Below, piece after piece: positions 32,724 through 44,699 of a stretch of 64,000 nucleotides of DNA. Position 1 is the stretch's first letter. Each line of letters starts with the position of its first letter. The position numbers and the translations under genes were made by a program. This DNA comes from Microcebus murinus (lineage: Eukaryota; Chordata; Mammalia; Primates; Cheirogaleidae), in NCBI RefSeq assembly GCF_040939455.1, contig NC_134108.1, positions 46,499,501 through 46,563,500 on the forward strand, in the 5' to 3' direction. Under the pieces are notes generated by a model, which was not told the origin of the DNA, did not search any database, and worked only from the letters and a program-made list of their open reading frames with translations.

Positions 32724-35700
32724 ATGGCTCAAGACAGAAATCATAGCAACAACATCCAACCCAACAGAATGATCAGTAATCTACCTTACCTATCAGTTCT
32801 CTCAATAAATGTGAATGGCTTAAACTCTCCACTCAAAAGACATAGGCTGGCTGAATGGATAAGAAAATACAGGCCAAGTATATGCTGCCTTCAGGAAACA
32901 CATTTAACCTGCAAGGATACACATAAACTAAAAATAAAAGGGTGGAGATCAATATTCCAAGCAAATAGAAGCCAAAAGAAGGCGGGTGTGGCAGTTCTAA
33001 TTTCAGACGATTTAGTTTTTAAACCAACAAAAGTAGTAAAAGACAAAGAGGGTCATTATATAATGGTGAAGGGCACAGTCCATCAAGAAGAGATAGCAAT
33101 TTTAAATATATATGCACCCAACTTAGGTGCACCCAGATTCATAAAGCAAACCTTACTGGAGCTAAGCAAATGGATTAATAGCAACTCCATAATCGCCGGA
33201 GATTTCAACACCCCACTGACGGCACGAGACAGATCCTCCAAACAGAAAATTAATAAAGAAATAATGGACTTAAACAAAACTCTAGAACAATTGGGTCTGA
33301 CAGGCATCTACAGAACATTCTACCCAAAATCCACTGAATATACGTTCTTCTCATCAGCTCACGGGACATTCTCTAAGATTGACCATATCCTAGGACACAA
33401 AGAAAATCTCAAGAAATTTAAAAAAATAGAAATCATACCATGTACCTTCTCAGATCACAGTGGAATAAAACTAGAAATCAACCCTAACAGAAACTCACAT
33501 TTCTACACAAAAACATGGAAATTAAACAACCTCCTACTAAATGATTACTTCGTAAATGAAGAAATCAAGATGGAAATAAAAAACTTCTATGAAGAAAACG
33601 ACAATGGAGAGACAAGTTATCAACTCCTCTGGGACACAGCTAAAGCAGTTCTGAGAGGAAAGTTTATCTCCATAAATGCCTATAACCAAAAGACAAGAAG
33701 ATCACAAATAGACAATCTAATGAAACGACTCAAAGAGCTGAAAAAAGAAGAACAGACCAACCCCAAACCCAGCAGAAGAAGTGAAATCAACAAGATCAAA
33801 TCAGAACTAAACGAAATTGAAAACAGGAAAGCTATTCAGGAGATTAATAAAACAAAAAGTTGGTTCTTTGAAAAAATAAACAAAATTGACACGCCATTGG
33901 CTAAGCTAACGAAAAGCAGAAAAGAGAAATCTCTAATAAGCTCCATCAGGAATAAAAAAGGAGATATCACAACTGATCCCAAAGAGATACAAGATACAAT
34001 TTATGAATACTACAAAAATCTTTATGCACACAAACTGGAAAATGTGGAGGAAATGGACAAATTTCTAGAAACACACAGCCTCCCTAGGCTCAACCAGGAA
34101 GAAATAGATTCCCTGAACAGACCAATCTCAACAGCTGAAATAGAAACAGCAATTAAAAATCTCCCTAAAAAGAAAAGTCCCGGTCCAGATGGCTTCACAC
34201 CTGAATTTTACCATACTTACAAAGAAGAACTAGTACCTATCTTGCAGAAACTATTCCACAACATCGAGAAGAACGGAAACCTCCCCGACACGTTTTATGA
34301 AGCGAATATTACTCTGATACCAAAACCAGGAAAGGATGCAACAAAAAAAGAAAACTACAGACCAATATCCCTAATGAATATAGATGCAAAAATTTTCAAC
34401 AAAATCTTAGCTAACCGAATCCAGACACTTATCAAAAAAATAATCCACCACGACCAAGTGGGCTTCATCCCAGGGATACAGGGATGGTTCCACATACGTA
34501 AATCTATAAATGCAATTCACCACATAAACAGAAGCAAAAACAAAGACCACATGATTCTTTCAATAGATGCAGAAAAAGCTTTTGACAAAATTCAACACCC
34601 TTTCATGATACGAACACTTAAGAAAATAGGCATAGAAGGGACATACCTAAAAATGATACAAGCCATATATGACAGACCCATAGCCAACATCATACTGAAT
34701 GGGGAAAGATTGAAATCATTCCCACTTAGAACTGGAACCAGACAAGGCTGCCCACTGTCTCCACTTCTGTTCAACATAGTGCTGGAAGTCTTGGCTACAG
34801 CAATCAGACAGGAAAATGGAATCAAAGGTATCCAAATAGGGGCAGAAGAGATCAAACTTTCACTGTTTGCTGATGATATGATATTGTATCTAGAAAACCC
34901 CATGGATTCAACCAAGAAACTCCTGGAACTGATCAATGAATTTAGTAAAGTCTCAGGATACAAAATTAATACACAGAAATCAGAGGCATTCATATACGCC
35001 AACAACAATCTAACAGAGAAACAAATCAAAGACTCAATTCCCTTCACAATAGCAACAAAGAAATTAAAGTACCTAGGAATATATTTAACCAAAGAGGTAA
35101 AAGACCTCTACAGGGAGAACTATGAAACACTGAGGAAGGAAATAGCAGAGGATGTAAACAGATGGAAATCCATACCATGCTCGTGGATCGGCAGACTCAA
35201 TATCATCAAAATGTCTATACTACCCAAACTGATCTACAGATTCAATGCAATACCTATTAAAATTCCATCAGCATTCTTCACAGATATAGAAAAAATACTT
35301 TTACGCTTCGTATGGAACCAAAGAAGACCCCGAATATCAAGAGCAATTCTAGGCAACAAAAACAAAATGGGAGGCATTAATATGCCAGATATCAAACTAT
35401 ACTACAAAGCTGTAGTAATTAAAACAATATGGTATTGGCACAAAAACAGGAATATTGACCAGTGGAACAGATGTGAGAATCCTGATATAAAACCATCCTC
35501 ATATAGCCATCTCATCTTTGACAAAGCAGACAAAAACATACGCTGGGGAAAAGAATCCCTCTTCAATAAATGGTGCTGGGAAAACTGGATAGCCACCTGT
35601 AGAAGGCTAAAACAGGACCCACATCTTTCACCTCTCACAAAAACCAACTCACGCTGGATAACAGACTTAAACCTAAGATATGAAACTATTAGAACTCTAG

Positions 35701-36599
35701 AGGAAAAAGTTGGAAACACTCTCCTCAACATCGGCCTGGGCAAAGAGTTTATGAAGAAGTCCCCAAAGGCAATCACAGCAGCAACAAAAATAAATAAATG
35801 GGACATGATCAAACTACAAAGCTTCTGCACAGCCAAAGAAATAGTCATGAAAGTAAACAGACAACCTACAGAATGGGAGAAAATTTTTGCATCCTATGCA
35901 TCCGATAAGGGACTGATAACTAGAATATACTTAGAACTCACGAAAATTAGGAAGAAAAAATCAAATAACCCCATTAAAAAGTGGGCAAAGGACTTGAACA
36001 GAAATTTTTCTAAAGAAGACAGAAGAATGGCCAACAAACATATGAAGAAATGCTCAACATCCCTAATCATCAGGGAAATGCAAATCAAAACCACAATGAG
36101 ATATCACTTAACCCCAGTGAGAATGGCCTTTATCAAAAAATCTCCAAACAATAAATGCTGGCGTGGCTGCGGAGTGAGAGGAACACTCCTACACTGCTGG
36201 TGGGACTGCAAACTAGTTCAACCTCTGTGGAAAGCAATATGGAGATACCTTAAAGCGATACAAGTGAATCTACCATTTGATCCAGCAATCCCATTGCTGG
36301 GCATCTACCCAAATGATCCAGTGACACTCTACAAAAAAGACACCTGCACTCGAATGTTTATAGCAGCACAATTCATAATTGCAAGGCTGTGGAAACAGCC
36401 CAAGTGCCCATCAATCCAAGAATGGATTAATAAAATGTGGTATATGTACACCATGGAGTACTATTCAGCTCTTAGAAACAATGGTGATATAGCACATCTT
36501 ATATTTTCCTGGTTAGAGCTGGAACCCATACTACTAAGTGAAGTATCCCAAGAATGGAAAAACAAGCACCAGATATATTCTCCAGCAAACTGGTATTAA
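32724..36599 (+). CDS. L1 ORF2 protein (endonuclease and reverse transcriptase), 1291 aa
   Basis: ORF2p nicks target DNA and copies L1 RNA at the nick. The endonuclease domain (about 20-255) shows the expected residues: N29 (SINVNGLNS), E58 (CLQETHLT), the AGDFNT Asp/Asn near 160, the SKIDHIL Asp near 220 and the SDHS Asp/His near 245. The reverse transcriptase (about 510-790) has Asp615 ([10 protein letters not shown]) and the FADD box with D717/D718. The C-terminal zinc-knuckle-like motif is CX3CX7HX4C at C1145, C1149, H1157 and C1162. No stop or frameshift is seen. Residues run 15 ahead of human numbering because translation from 32724 adds 15 N-terminal residues. An in-frame ATG at 32769 would give 1276 aa, near the human 1275. 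The 41-bp gap after ORF1 implies unconventional (reinitiation-type) translation, as for human L1. Confidence 0.95.
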   Translation: MAQDRNHSNNIQPNRMISNLPYLSVLSINVNGLNSPLKRHRLAEWIRKYRPSICCLQETHLTCKDTHKLKIKGWRSIFQANRSQKKAGVAVLISDDLVFKPTKVVKDKEGHYIMVKGTVHQEEIAILNIYAPNLGAPRFIKQTLLELSKWINSNSIIAGDFNTPLTARDRSSKQKINKEIMDLNKTLEQLGLTGIYRTFYPKSTEYTFFSSAHGTFSKIDHILGHKENLKKFKKIEIIPCTFSDHSGIKLEINPNRNSHFYTKTWKLNNLLLNDYFVNEEIKMEIKNFYEENDNGETSYQLLWDTAKAVLRGKFISINAYNQKTRRSQIDNLMKRLKELKKEEQTNPKPSRRSEINKIKSELNEIENRKAIQEINKTKSWFFEKINKIDTPLAKLTKSRKEKSLISSIRNKKGDITTDPKEIQDTIYEYYKNLYAHKLENVEEMDKFLETHSLPRLNQEEIDSLNRPISTAEIETAIKNLPKKKSPGPDGFTPEFYHTYKEELVPILQKLFHNIEKNGNLPDTFYEANITLIPKPGKDATKKENYRPISLMNIDAKIFNKILANRIQTLIKKIIHHDQVGFIPGIQGWFHIRKSINAIHHINRSKNKDHMILSIDAEKAFDKIQHPFMIRTLKKIGIEGTYLKMIQAIYDRPIANIILNGERLKSFPLRTGTRQGCPLSPLLFNIVLEVLATAIRQENGIKGIQIGAEEIKLSLFADDMILYLENPMDSTKKLLELINEFSKVSGYKINTQKSEAFIYANNNLTEKQIKDSIPFTIATKKLKYLGIYLTKEVKDLYRENYETLRKEIAEDVNRWKSIPCSWIGRLNIIKMSILPKLIYRFNAIPIKIPSAFFTDIEKILLRFVWNQRRPRISRAILGNKNKMGGINMPDIKLYYKAVVIKTIWYWHKNRNIDQWNRCENPDIKPSSYSHLIFDKADKNIRWGKESLFNKWCWENWIATCRRLKQDPHLSPLTKTNSRWITDLNLRYETIRTLEEKVGNTLLNIGLGKEFMKKSPKAITAATKINKWDMIKLQSFCTAKEIVMKVNRQPTEWEKIFASYASDKGLITRIYLELTKIRKKKSNNPIKKWAKDLNRNFSKEDRRMANKHMKKCSTSLIIREMQIKTTMRYHLTPVRMAFIKKSPNNKCWRGCGVRGTLLHCWWDCKLVQPLWKAIWRYLKAIQVNLPFDPAIPLLGIYPNDPVTLYKKDTCTRMFIAAQFIIARLWKQPKCPSIQEWINKMWYMYTMEYYSALRNNGDIAHLIFSWLELEPILLSEVSQEWKNKHQIYSPANWY

Positions 36600-36850
36600 C
36601 TGAGTAGCACCTAAGTGGACACATAGGTGCTACAGTAATAGGGTATTGGGCAGGTGGGAGGGGGGAGGGGGGCGGGTATATACATACATAGTGAGTGAGA
36701 TGTGCACCATCTGGGGGATGGTCATGATGGAGACTCAGACTTTTGGGGGGAGGGGGGGAAATGGGCATTTATTGAAACCTTAAAATCTGTACCCCCATAA
36801 TATGCCAAAATAAAAAAAATAATTAAAAAAAAAATAAAAAAAAATAAAAA
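36600..36850 (+). promoter_or_regulatory. L1 3'UTR with G-rich tracts, polyadenylation signal and tail
   Basis: Two G-runs suited to G-quadruplex formation lie at 36641-36676 (GGGTATTGGG...GGGAGGGGGGAGGGG) and 36745-36765. The end motif TGTACCCCCATAATATGCC is shared with the truncated L1 at 57195-57321. An AATAAA lies at 36809-36814, followed by an A-rich tail with T interruptions (AAAATAAAAAA units). Confidence 0.85.
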
Positions 36851-36865
36851 AAAATAACTGTGATT
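36851..36865 (+). repeat. Target-site duplication, right copy
   Basis: AAAATAACTGTGATT, identical to 30281-30295, after the A-rich tail. Confidence 0.95.
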
Positions 36866-37060
36866 ACTATGTTCAACATATAAATACAGCAGTTGTAGCA
36901 CAAAAGCAGCATGGAAAATATATAAATGAATGTATATGGCTGTGTCCCAATAAGCTTTGGTGTGTTTGGGTATAATTTTACCAACTGAATCCACATCACC
37001 TGTAGATTGGGATAAAATTTTATAGCAGGCTTTCAAAATAACTGGTTTAGGTCACATTCT
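36866..37060 (+). repeat. Older LINE relic (right side of the L1 insertion)
   Basis: Continuation of the segment interrupted at 30295. Low-confidence LINE text; the limit is approximate. Confidence 0.35.
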
Positions 37061-38190
37061 ATCAAGAATTGAAAACATCCTTGGAGAGTACAATACTAGC
37101 CTTTGAGTCATGGTTTGATAAATTCCCTGGAATTTTACAGAGATAGCAGAACTTGGAAGTAGAGAAGTGCCAGAGATTAATTTTATGGTTGCAAAGTACA
37201 GTATTTGGAATTATATTAAATTGAAAGCTCCCAAAGCATCTACCTCTGAAGCAGGATACGTAGCCCCCAAAGAAAAACATAGGTAGAAAGATCACCAGGG
37301 TAATTATGTTCAGCTAATAACAACAAGGCAGCAGAGAGAAGATATGTTCTGTATATGTGTTCAGACTTGGAAGACTTTTATAGCCAACCAATTCTCTGAT
37401 ATAGAGGTTAGAGAATCAGGAATGGCTGGATCGAGTCAATTTATAGCCAAGAAGATAAAACAAATTTATACCTGTCTCTTAACTAAATAAATATAATTCA
37501 GAAAGAACACTTAAATATGACTACTTCCAGGGAACAAAGACTAAACATTATTAGGATGGAGGCACAAAAGAAGACTTTGGGATACTAAAGGTGAAATAGG
37601 TATAACTTAACCCTCTCAAGTTGACTTCTTGGCAGTCAAGTTTCAAAAAAATAGGGGTATAGATGTTTTCCATCTTAAACAAAAGGTTTATCAGAACTAA
37701 CTGGGCCTGAACTAGTGATACTGCTACCTTATTTGCTAGATGCCAAGCAGAGTTGGTCACTAAAGGGTTCTTTTTACATTTACATTTTGTAGACCCAAGA
37801 ATCTGGGAAGGCATTTTAATGACAAATCCAAGACTATGCAGAATTTCTTTGGGTTCTCTATGTTGTTTAAGTTATGGCAAGGAGACATACATTATGGAAG
37901 ACTATGCCATCAGGAAAATTCATTAGCAAATATATTATTTTTCTTCCTGTAAAGGTGAGATCAAGTAGGGAGGGACTAAAGTGAAAAGTCTCACTTACCA
38001 CAATCCTTTTGAATCTTGATATTAATGTATTTTCCTCATTAATTTGTGTGTGTGTGTATGTGCACATGTGTGTGCAAATACAATAAAACCTAATTTATCT
38101 GGAGCTTTTGGAGTAAGGATTCTACTCTCACAGTTGGGGCAAATCTAATGGAAGGTCTGCCTTTACAAAGCTGCATTAAGGTAAAAAATA
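37061..38190. other. unassigned DNA
   Basis: No gene or repeat recognised, apart from a TG run at 38044-38076. Confidence 0.4.
38044..38076. repeat. (TG)n microsatellite, interrupted
   Basis: TGTGTGTGTGTGTATGTGCACATGTGTGTG-type run, with two breaks. Confidence 0.8.
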
Positions 38191-38985
38191 TGTTCTAGTT
38201 ATCTATTGCTGCATAACAAACAGCCCCAAAACTTAATGGCTTAAAAAAAACATTTATTTTATTCATAAATCTGAAATTTGATCATGACTTGATGGGAACT
38301 GCTTATTTCTGCTCTACTTGTTAGCTGGAATGGTTTGAAGCCCTAAAACTTGAATCACCTGAGGACTACCTTACTCATATGTCTAGCAGTTGGTGCTGGA
38401 TTCAGCCAGGACCCCCACTACAACTGTGAAAAGTACATCTGATCTCAGAAGTCACCCATGGTTATTTTGAGGGGTGTTAGGAGATACTTCTCTGTATGTC
38501 TCTTGTGTTTCTTCATGTCTTGTGTATTGAGGCACTGACTTTTGGTCCAGGCTATCTTTTCAAGGACTCCTTATACAGACAACAGCATTGAAAGATATAG
38601 TGGAACCTCCAGAGATATGGGCAGTCATGCTTACTACTCAATATAATAAAAAACAATGACTTCTGACCCCCTCTAGCCAGAGCAGCTGTCATAAAGATCT
38701 GCTTCCCTGGAGGAGTTAGAACTCAGGAAATTAGGGGACAAAAAAATGCTGATCTTCTGCCTATTCCTATTATTGTGAGTAAGATAGTTCTTTTTTGATC
38801 CAGGAGTCTGCAAACATCCCTGAACTAACAGGCTAACTCATTAACTTGAAAGTAGACTAAACTCTCAGACCTGTTCTAGTTTTTCACATTAAGATTGGTC
38901 TATATTCAAAGGGAGGCAACTGGACTATCTCTTTTGATGGGAGTGGTGTTAAAGAATTTGAAAAATGTTTTCAAATCACCACAGG
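38191..38985 (-). repeat. Ancient LTR-like repeat, copy 2 of 3
   Basis: Begins 'gttctagttatctattgctgcataacaaacagccccaaaactta', passes 'ctagcagttggtgctggattc' and ends 'ctcttttgatgggagtggtgttaaagaatttg...atcaccacagg'. Its two ends match the start of copy 3 and the end of copy 1. The middle (about 38480-38860) matches nothing I know and may be an insertion. Confidence 0.55.
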
Positions 38986-39410
38986 ATGCATACCAGAGAA
39001 TTTTGGAGCTAACATCTCACAGATGACATTGGACCAATGCACAATAAGGAGAATATCTATGCAGAGGCTCAGTCCAAAATGGGAGGGAGAAGAAGCTCAT
39101 GGCAAACATGGCTCAAGAAAAAGCCACAAGAGTTTGAACTATTTGGTGTGCAGAGTATGAAATAGTTCTGGAGAAAATATTTAGGTAAAAGGTAATGATT
39201 AATTCAAGAGTTTGAAGTTAATTTTAACCTTGTGAATAGTTCATAAAAAAAAAAGGCAATGAAATATCTTTTCATCCTGGAAAAGATAGCCCAGAACAAA
39301 GGCAGTCAGTGTCTCCATTCATATGACATTTGGGAAGTAATATGGACCATACACATCCATTTTCCAATGAGCTAAACTTCACCTCGTTAAGGTCCAAAAC
39401 ACATACATAT
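38986..39410. other. unassigned DNA
   Basis: No gene or repeat recognised. Confidence 0.4.
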
Positions 39411-39707
39411 TTTTTAGAGGCAAGATCTTGCTCTGCCACCATGATGGGGTGCAGTGGCTGAATCATATTGCAATCAATTCACTGTATCTTCAAATTCCTG
39501 GGCTCAAGTGATCCTTCCATCTCAGCCTCTAAGTAGCTGGAACTACAGATGCCCACCACAACACCTGGCTAATTTTGCTTATTTTTTGCATAGATGCAGT
39601 CTTAATGTGTTGCCCAGGATGGTCTCAAACTTCTGGCCTCAAGTGATCCTCTCACTTTGACCTCTAAAAGCACTGAGATTATAGGCATCAGCCACCATGC
39701 CCAGTCA
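39411..39707 (-). mobile_element. Old dimeric Alu, minus strand
   Basis: The reversed Alu starts 'tttttagaggcaagatcttgctctgcc' and ends 'gccaccatgcccagtc'. Both arms are present, with many substitutions (AluJ-like age) and no lemur-type linker. GTCCAAAA occurs just before and just after, a weak target duplication. Confidence 0.85.
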
Positions 39708-40016
39708 TAGTCCAAAATATTTAACCACTAAAAAATTCTGTTTGATTACACATTTGTACACTTTTTAAAACAGAATATTCTAAATATAATTTACCTTCCT
39801 GTTATGATTCAATCACCATTCTGACTGCCAATGCTATGCTTTGGTTTCCAGGTAATCTTTGTGGGTAGATTGGTACTTGTCATTTCTGACATCAGGCTGC
39901 CTGCTTCTCAGAGGCTCCTCTTTTCCAAATAACAGCTTTCAAAATTCTATAGCCCAAGAAATAAGATGACACAACACTTTGAAATGCTTTAAAACTTTTG
40001 AAGCACATTTAGTTAC
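39708..40016. other. unassigned DNA
   Basis: No gene or repeat recognised. Confidence 0.4.
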
Positions 40017-40165
40017 ACATTTAGTTCTTTGAATTTTCACAAAATGCTGCTGTTGGTAGGAAAGAAGTTATCATCTTTATTATACAGGAAAAACATCACG
40101 GCTAGGAAAGGTGAAGGTTTATTTAAAATTAAATGACCAGTGAATGAAGAAACCAAACTCAGAAC
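40017..40165 (-). repeat. MIR-type SINE, antisense
   Basis: 'tttgaattttcacaaaatgctgctg', 'tatcatctttattatacaggaaaaac', 'tgaccagtgaatgaagaaaccaaactcag' follow the antisense MIR order. Confidence 0.6.
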
Positions 40166-41236
40166 TTATAAATCTTATTTTGGTAGTTCTTCTACAATTA
40201 TCAAGCTGCTTCTATAAAGGGCTTCAAGTTGGGGGAGCAAATATTGTATTGCTCAGGTTTTATAGGAGCAAAACCCTATTTTTCTTTCATACTTCTCAGT
40301 TGAACTCAAAATGGCTGAAGATGCAATGCCAGAAATCCAAATCTTACCATGTTGCTGACATTCTATCAGGAGTGTATAATTAAAACCATCATTCTCTGTT
40401 CTTCAGCAGCCAGATTATGTTACTTTGGACAGATACCGGCTTCTACATGTCTTTCCAGTAGGACATAGATCTAGAATTTACTGTTCCAGAAAATTCCATC
40501 ACCACTATACACAAGTATTGGAGAAAATTGTCCAAACAACAAAGGAGTATTCTCCTTATAGACAGAATGTCTCAGGGCCAAGCATCCAAACCCCTAAACA
40601 TAAATTTATATGGTTCTCATTCCATAGCATGTGTTAGTCCTGCTGAACTAATTCTCCTGCACAGCAGAAATCATGAGGATCAGCCAAATGATTATAAAAA
40701 TCTATTCCTCATCAAGCACAAATCTTTCCCTCCTAAAACCCTGCTGAGGATAGAATTGAATGTTAATATTGAAATCTCACATTATATTGATTATAATATA
40801 TTTTATATAATTATGCACAGTGGAAACATCTAGAGTGTGGTTTGTTACTCTCAAATAAACTTGCCTTCATTAATTCCTGAATTAAAAGAAACCATTAAGT
40901 ATTACTATCAAAATCATAAATGGGTAAATATTTACATAGCTATTGAAGGGAATCTTCTGGTACTTATAGTGGCAAAATTAGACATAACTCACTCTCAACA
41001 TTTCTGCTTTTCCTAAGGTCTTTTTTGGTCTTGCTTTGCTAAATATTATCATTACCTATGCCAAAAGCTGACATTTAGTCTCATGCGTATTCATGATAAA
41101 AGCATTAAATTTCTATAGTCTATTAAAAATAAACTTAGTTTTACTAAGCATGAGCTCAGAAGACTATAATTTCAACTTCATTGGCAAGCACTCTTTACCC
41201 ATTCATCCTTCTACCCACAGGAAGAATTGATCACCA
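40166..41236. other. unassigned DNA
   Basis: No gene or repeat recognised. Overlapping open frames of 70-101 codons at 40144-40833 have no domain that I can identify. Confidence 0.4.
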
Positions 41237-41615
<379 letters not shown>

Positions 41616-41694
41616 GTATAGTTTTTAAATATCTGTATAGACCAGAATTAATATAACTCTTGAACAGAAACTATCTCATTAACGATGATGCCTA

Positions 41695-42100
41695 ACTAAA
41701 AGTAGAGGTTTATTACATCCCATAACAAAAAGACTGAATCAAGGCAGTTACAAAGTTTACTTTTTCCACAGTCCAGAAGTGTCAGAGCTCTTGGCTTAAC
41801 TGCCATGACCACAAGATGGCTGATATAGCTTTCATCCTCACAGGACAATGTCCAAAGGCAGCAAGGAAGAGAGTATTTCTTTTCACTAGTCTCTCCTATT
41901 TTAAGAGAATAAAGCCATTCCAGAAACATGTACCATTTCTTCTTCTATCCCATTGGCATAGCTACCAGAAATAACAGAGAATGAATATTTGGAATTTTTC
42001 TGCCTCTATGGAGGAAGACAGATTCTGTAAGCAGAAAAGTGGGTGAAAATGGCCACTGAGTAGGCAGTCACCAATGTCTGTCACATGACAAACATGTCTC
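41695..42100 (-). repeat. Ancient interspersed repeat, family not named
   Basis: 'gtttattacatccc', 'ccatgaccacaagatggctg', 'ccaaaggcagcaaggaagagagta' and 'gagtaggcagtcaccaatgtctgtcaca' follow the order of a common mammalian LTR-like repeat that I recognise by pattern but cannot name. Confidence 0.45.
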
Positions 42101-44280
42101 CTTGTCAGACTCCATCCATTCTCATATGTTTACTATTTTAAGTTTTCATGCTAGATTTTACCTTAAAAGTAAACAGGTAGTAAATTATTTTTTAAGTATA
42201 TATTTCTCCAATAAATTTGAAAAATTTATTTCTCAAAGAAATAAAAAGTTTGAGAGCATTAAATGTACTTTTGTAGTCTAAATATGTTAATGTATTTGTA
42301 AAGTCAATTAACTCTTAATCACTAATCAGAGTGTGCCTAATCCAAATTAGTTGCCTCAAAATAGAACAAGGAATACCTATATTTATAAAATTAAGGAACA
42401 TATCACCTTTTAAACCTATTAACATTTTAAAAGGAAAATATCATTTTAGTAGTAATATTACTCATTCTCAAAAAAAAAATTCTAGCTGTCTAGTCTGACT
42501 TGAAGTATCTTTAAGTTTTGACAAAAACTTCCCACAGGCATGAAAACAGGCAGAAAAACATTGAAAAAATTTAATGATAACACAGGGCAGCAAGGAAAGA
42601 TTACTAATAATTGAAAGCAAACTTTGTTATAATAAAGGGTAATGTATTTTGCTTGTTTTCTGGTGTGACTAAGAGGAATTACACTTACTGAATTTCTACG
42701 ATGCCACGTTTTTTCATAGTGTATTATCTTAGTTACTGAAAGTGCGGGAGGATATAATGAAACAGAATTTAAGGTCAAACTTTATTTCATTTAAATTCCA
42801 ATATCTGGAGTAATAACTTTTTCTATTTAAACTTATCATCACAGACAAAATATTAACAATTCTGAATTAGGTAACACCAGTGATGATGTCTATATGACTA
42901 AAGAAACATTAAAAATATATTAAATGCTAGCCTGATAAAGTTGCAATCTTGCTTTCCTAATAAAACATTAGAGGTGAGACAAATTGAAGTCTTCTTTTCA
43001 AAATGTATCTATGAGTTCACACTTTGGTTTAAATTTTGCTGTTGTTGTCATGGTGATAATAGAGATAAAATAGTAAATCCAGGCTCAAAAGATTTCCAAT
43101 GTCCATAATGGAATAAAAGCCTGCAATGATAAGCCAAAGAGAAGGCAGAGGCCAAATTGGCTCCTCATCCAGGTGCAGGGATTTGGGGCCAGGTGTTGGC
43201 TCATGTGAGATAAAGATCAAACATGAATTGGGTTGATGGGAGACCAGGGAGTTGGAAAACCAGAGCCAAAAGCCAGGACCTCAAGTGTCACTGGAAATAG
43301 TTTGCTGTGACTTAGTTTGATTTGACTAATAGTTTGATTTGACTAATAACAAGACCAAATAAGAAAGCATTGATTCAGGAACTGCAGCAAGTTGCTCATT
43401 TGTTTGAAAACGCTGTGATCATGATCCCATTATTTATGATGGTGGAGGACATCAGATGTTCTTGTAGGACCTGATTCTAGACCAGAGGTTTGGCAAGGTG
43501 GGGGTTTACAACCATAAAACCACAAAGCCAGAGAAGTGTCAGCAGAGAATAAGAGTAAGAGAAATAAAAATAGAATAAAAAAAGCAAATGCTTAAAAAAC
43601 TTTCCACTCAAAATGAATCTGGAGACCAATATTTTCAAATGTCTTAAACCAACAAGCAGCTCATGAATTTAATTCAGATAAAATTGATTACTAGAAACAG
43701 TTTATAAAAATGCCTTAAAATTAATGTGTTTTAGATAGTTAAAGAGAAAAATAAAAATACAACTTCCTTTAAAGTAGAGCTAAAGTATTTTTTTAAAAGT
43801 ATAAATGAAACAAGAACTAGTAGACATAAATAATCATAGAAGAAACAGATGAGATAAAGTCTAGACCAGTGCATCAAACTACTTGTGATAAAGAATCACT
43901 CTTTTCCAATCTAGTACTTTTATAAAATAAAATAATAAGATAAATTCAATGGCAAAAAATCCAAAGACTTGCAAAATATGAGCACAATTTCTATGATATT
44001 CAATAGACACAAAATTACATTTTAATAAACATAATCAGAAGAGAAAAAAGAAAATAATTTTAAATATTATACATCTACTTTGAAAGAATGCATGAAGCAA
44101 TCAATATATAAAATCATTATTACCTAGATCTTTTTGTCATTGTGCAAATAGTTGTTAGTAAAATAGTGATTCCTCTTCTAAAACACTTTGAGTGATATCA
44201 ATGTATTTCAGTAAAAAAGCTAATGTGTTAATCAAAATTATTCTCTTTATTATTTGATAATATGACAGCTGATCATAAAC
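42101..44280. other. unassigned A/T-rich DNA
   Basis: No gene or repeat family recognised over 2.2 kb, apart from the 17-bp duplication at 43314. Confidence 0.4.
43314..43347 (+). repeat. 17-bp tandem duplication
   Basis: AGTTTGATTTGACTAAT is present twice in direct succession with no mismatch. Confidence 0.9.
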
Positions 44281-44416
44281 AACTGTTAGTGCTTGCTGAT
44301 AGTAAGAGTTTTCCAGAGAAGATGTCCTGCTAAAAATGTTAGAACTATAACTGTCAGTGCTTGGTGATGGTAATAGTTTTCTGGGGGAAACATTCTGGTA
44401 AAAACATTAAAATTAC
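44281..44416 (+). repeat. 68-bp tandem duplication, diverged
   Basis: AACTGTTAGTGCTTGCTGAT at 44281 and AACTGTCAGTGCTTGGTGAT at 44349 begin two units of about 68 bp. Both continue with '...TAGTTTTC/...GAGTTTTCC' and 'CTGCTAAAAA/CTGGTAAAAA'-type text. Confidence 0.75.
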
Positions 44417-44699
44417 AGCAGAATCTCCTAGTGTTTCTGAAAGATTGGAAACCTATCTAGTCTCATTTTTTTAAACATGAGAATTGGACAACCAGTCCTG
44501 CTTAATTAGCTGATAATTCAGTACTTTCAATGATCTAAATACTTTCATGCAAGGGAGGGAATACAACATATTTTTCAATTGCAGATAAGACTGAAGGCTC
44601 CAGTGATTATTGTATTGGGGTATATCTCTCTCTTTAGCTCTGATAATATTTGCTTTATATATCTGGGTGCTCCAGTGTTGTGTATATATTTAGCTTATC

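Larger units (their letters stand above)
30296..36850 (+). mobile_element. Full-length L1 retrotransposon with both ORFs open
   Basis: The element is 6555 bp long and starts at TCGGGGGCGGAGCAAGATGG. In order it has a CpG-rich 5'UTR (1382 bp), ORF1, a 41-bp gap, ORF2, a 3'UTR with two G-rich tracts, and an A-rich tail with interspersed T. Perfect 15-bp target duplications flank it. All coding motifs needed for target-primed reverse transcription are present, there is no 5' truncation or inversion, and the flanks show no erosion. These point to a young and possibly mobile copy. Activity cannot be read from sequence alone. Confidence 0.95.

Noticed and set aside
32328..36094. Minus-strand frames across L1 ORF1 and ORF2
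   Set aside because: They are shadows of the sense-strand coding sequences.
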